A program made the translations under genes and the position numbers. Under the pieces are notes generated by a model that had not been told where the DNA came from, ran no database searches, and saw only the letters and a program-made list of their open reading frames with translations. Positions 43,254 to 45,101 of a DNA stretch of 45,101 nucleotides are shown here, piece by piece. The stretch comes from Muribaculaceae bacterium (GTDB lineage Bacteria; Bacteroidota; Bacteroidia; Bacteroidales; Muribaculaceae), in assembly GCA_022510505.1 (NCBI GenBank), contig JAFLTL010000017.1, positions 1-45,101 on the forward strand, in the 5' to 3' direction. The stretch's first letter is position 1; each line of letters starts with the position of its first letter.

Positions 43254-44563
43254 AAGCTGCCAGGTTACTTCTGATTTTCACTGTTTGGTTGGCTTTGCCA
43301 TGGGCATGCCAAAACAATAAGACAGCGCAGGAGACAACTTGCCAATCTTCGGTTGAGGATGTAGAGGTTAAAATAGACACGACCCTCTCAGTCGGAAGTC
43401 AATTTCGGGAGACATTCAATGTCAAAAGATTAGACAGCCTCTCAATGGAAACCTATGGAATAAATCCCGAAACGGCATCATGGGTTGACCTCAATGAGAT
43501 GAGATTGTTGGAGTTATCCTATGTTGACTTTGAAGGAGAGGACCGAACAGGTGTTATGATGTGTCACAAAACAGTTGCCATAGATCTGATTGAAATATTC
43601 CAAAGTCTTTATAAGGCTCGTTATCCGATTGAACGAATGGAATTAATCGATGTCTATGATGGCAATGACGAAATGTCGATGGAGATGAACAACACATCTT
43701 GCTTCAACTTTCGAAAGAAGACCGGCGTAAATGAACTATCGGTTCATGCTCGAGGTTTGGCAGTAGATGTTAATCCTCGATATAATCCCTATGTGAAGAA
43801 CAGAAACGGGGTTGTTACAGTAAAACCTGAGACATCGGCCGAATATTCCGATCGTTCAGCAGAATTCCCCCATAAGATTGATCGTGAGGATTTGTGTTAC
43901 CGTCTGTTTCGGGAGCATGGGTTTCAATGGGGAGGCACTTGGAGAAGTGTGAAGGACTACCAGCATTTTGAGAAATCGAATCCCGGTATCCCTAAATTCA
44001 GATCGGGAGATTTGATTTTTCAGTTAGGCAACCAATCAGATTTTTCCGTTGCGATTACATCTACAACAGGAAATGACCGGAATTTGAAATTCGATCATGT
44101 CGGAATAATTAGTGTTGATGAAAACGGTCACCAAGCAGTGATGGAAGCCTCTCCCAAAAATGGTGTTACGATGACCCCATTGACAGAGTTTCTGAATGGC
44201 ACGCCGGAAATTAACGGTCAGAAGGGAATTGTAGTGAAGCGACTGCTATCGGATGTTGACTTTCCAAAGTGTGTAGCCAATGCAATGAGTCATCTGGGTG
44301 AAGAATATGATTGGAGCTATAGGCCCGACAACGGCAAGCTCTATTGCTCGGAACTGGTCTATGAATCTTACGTTGACAACAACGGCAATCACATTTTTCA
44401 ATCCAAACCGATGAATTTCAAGGATTCCAAAGGGAATATTCCTGATTTCTGGGTAGAATTATTTTCTTCTCTTGGGGAAGAGGTTCCTGAAGGCATTGAA
44501 GGGACAAATCCTAACGACTTGAGTGCAGACCCTCGTCTTGTAGAAGTTTACAGTTATTTTTAA
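43250..44563 (+). CDS. Fusion of M15 metallopeptidase and YiiX-like permuted NlpC/P60 hydrolase
   Basis: A 437-residue exported protein with two putative catalytic domains. After an N-terminal lipoprotein-like signal (LALPWAC, Cys about residue 20) comes an M15-type zinc peptidase (about 95-245): SVHARGLAVDVNP gives His166 and Asp173, YQHFE gives His239 and Glu241. A YiiX-like permuted papain domain (about 250-437) follows: SGDLIF, FDHVGII with His283, NGVTMTPL, LYCSELVY with Cys366, then GTNPNDLSADP. Both domain types act on peptidoglycan peptides or related bonds in relatives, so a two-headed cell-wall enzyme is inferred. Start is TTG 43250, overlapping the previous stop (TTGA); no ATG precedes the signal. 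Confidence 0.85.
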   Translation: MKAARLLLIFTVWLALPWACQNNKTAQETTCQSSVEDVEVKIDTTLSVGSQFRETFNVKRLDSLSMETYGINPETASWVDLNEMRLLELSYVDFEGEDRTGVMMCHKTVAIDLIEIFQSLYKARYPIERMELIDVYDGNDEMSMEMNNTSCFNFRKKTGVNELSVHARGLAVDVNPRYNPYVKNRNGVVTVKPETSAEYSDRSAEFPHKIDREDLCYRLFREHGFQWGGTWRSVKDYQHFEKSNPGIPKFRSGDLIFQLGNQSDFSVAITSTTGNDRNLKFDHVGIISVDENGHQAVMEASPKNGVTMTPLTEFLNGTPEINGQKGIVVKRLLSDVDFPKCVANAMSHLGEEYDWSYRPDNGKLYCSELVYESYVDNNGNHIFQSKPMNFKDSKGNIPDFWVELFSSLGEEVPEGIEGTNPNDLSADPRLVEVYSYF

Positions 44564-44573
44564 GTAATTATTT

Positions 44574-44939
44574 ATGTCTATGGAAGAGTACAAAGAACTG
44601 CTATCAAAAATAAAACAGGCATTGGAGCAGCTGGATTATTCGGAGGAATATGAAGAACATCGTTATTTGCAGCTCGAGGACCGGATCGTTGAGATAATCA
44701 AGGAGGTCCTATGTGACCCCAGTCTGACTCCTTCTCAGCAGGACATACTTTTCAAAGGTGCCTCCATGATCTTAGGATGGTATATTGAGACTCGAAGCGA
44801 CGTTGAACGCTATCTACCCCAGATCCATTCCCTGTTGACGGATCAGCTTATAACCCAAGCTCAATATGACTTTTTCCAGGAGAACATGAACATAGAGTGG
44901 GAAGACTATCGCACTTTTGAGTCGGACGATTCATTTTAA
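44574..44939 (+). CDS. Small helical protein, unknown function
   Basis: A 121-residue acidic protein with no signal or membrane segment, predicted to be nearly all helical (KELLSKIKQALEQLDYSEEY; LEDRIVEIIKEVLCDPSLTP; QQDILFKGASMILGWYIET; VERYLPQIHSLL; QAQYDFFQENMN). No family recognised. It sits 10 bp after the M15-YiiX fusion gene and probably shares its transcript. ATG 44574 is used; ATG 44580 is an alternative. Confidence 0.75.
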   Translation: MSMEEYKELLSKIKQALEQLDYSEEYEEHRYLQLEDRIVEIIKEVLCDPSLTPSQQDILFKGASMILGWYIETRSDVERYLPQIHSLLTDQLITQAQYDFFQENMNIEWEDYRTFESDDSF

Positions 44940-44982
44940 AAGCATTTAATTTACCAGTAGCATAAAATAAAACCTTCAATTA

Positions 44983-45014
44983 TTTGCAGAATCCAAAAGG
45001 TAGCCTTACCTTTG
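44983..45014 (+). promoter_or_regulatory. Promoter of tRNA-Lys
   Basis: TTTG at 44983-44986, exactly 20 bp, then TACCTTTG at 45007-45014: a full match to the Bacteroidetes consensus. Start predicted near 45020, about 8 nt before the mature tRNA. Confidence 0.8.
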
Positions 45015-45027
45015 TGGCGCTAAAAAT

Positions 45028-45100
45028 GACTCCGTAGCTCAGTTGGTAGAGCAATTGACTCTTAATCAATGGGTCGAGGGTTCGAGCCCCTCCGGGGTCA
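45028..45100 (+). tRNA. tRNA-Lys (anticodon CTT)
   Basis: The clover leaf is complete: acceptor GACTCCG/CGGGGTC (one T-G wobble), D stem GCTC/GAGC, anticodon stem ATTGA/TCAAT with loop CTCTTAA (anticodon CTT, decoding AAG), T stem GAGGG/CCCTC with TTCGAGC loop, and discriminator A at 45100. The window ends one base later, so an encoded CCA cannot be judged. Confidence 0.97.
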
Positions 45101-45101
45101 C

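Overview
The window looks like a chromosomal segment of a gut Bacteroidales, most likely family Muribaculaceae (the family assignment is inference). The support is: a Bacteroidota-type long SecA; the rpmB-rpmG-DUF4295 trio; repeated matches to the Bacteroidetes housekeeping promoter (TTTG, about 20 bp, TAnnTTTG); weak or absent Shine-Dalgarno sequences; secreted GH2 glycosidases; and a choloylglycine-hydrolase with an export signal. No rRNA, insertion sequence, prophage or CRISPR array is visible. One tRNA-Lys lies at the right edge. No stretch longer than 300 bases lacks a gene.

Layout. Positions 1-8032, minus strand: the start of a Gly-rich lipoprotein (cut by the window), then a seven-gene tandem run read right to left. 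Its order is mlaE, mlaF, nfo, an SLC45-like sugar MFS transporter, a DEDDy 3'-5' exonuclease, a prolyl oligopeptidase lipoprotein and a lipoprotein with a BamE-like C-terminus. Positions 8214-14433, plus strand: udk, lptB, trmN6-like methyltransferase, CPBP membrane protease, SpoU/TrmH RNA methyltransferase and a secreted GH2 glycosidase. Nearly every junction overlaps, so this looks like one translationally coupled operon driven from a compact divergent promoter region shared with mlaE. Positions 14632-16486, minus: a bile-salt-hydrolase/penicillin-acylase homologue and a small Cys-Cys-rich LTXXQ-like lipoprotein. Positions 16703-19798, plus: a full-length secreted LacZ-type GH2 that ends tail to tail (9-bp overlap) with an AsmA-family protein, which is itself preceded by a LAS/DUF5715-like putative peptidase.

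Positions 24125-24751 hold rpmB, rpmG and DUF4295, closed by a structured terminator. A long plus-strand series follows: an SGNH hydrolase, a DUF4105 permuted-papain membrane protein, a PafA-like alkaline-phosphatase-superfamily protein that appears to have lost its catalytic residues, secA, a membrane-anchored coiled-coil protein, an MgtC/SapB protein, a CPA2 antiporter with two RCK_C domains, korA-korB (2-oxoacid:ferredoxin oxidoreductase), trpS and eno. TatC/TatA are on the minus strand at 41035-42084. Divergent from them is a three-gene unit (42165-44939): a sensor-only protein resembling the periplasmic half of a hybrid two-component system, a fusion of an M15 peptidase with a YiiX-like permuted NlpC/P60 domain, and a small helical protein of unknown function. 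A tRNA-Lys(CTT) with a textbook promoter closes the window.

Functionally the window is dominated by cell-envelope work: lipid and LPS transport (MlaEF, LptB, AsmA), protein export (SecA, TatAC), peptidoglycan-type hydrolases and lipoproteins. These are mixed with central metabolism (enolase, KorAB), tRNA/rRNA modification, and gut-lumen functions (GH2 enzymes, bile-salt or amide hydrolysis). The items I rate most worth attention are the M15-YiiX fusion and its operon, the kinase-less HTCS-like sensor, the Cys-Cys LTXXQ lipoprotein and the apparent pseudo-phosphatase upstream of secA. None of the functional claims was tested by database search; all rest on motif reading.
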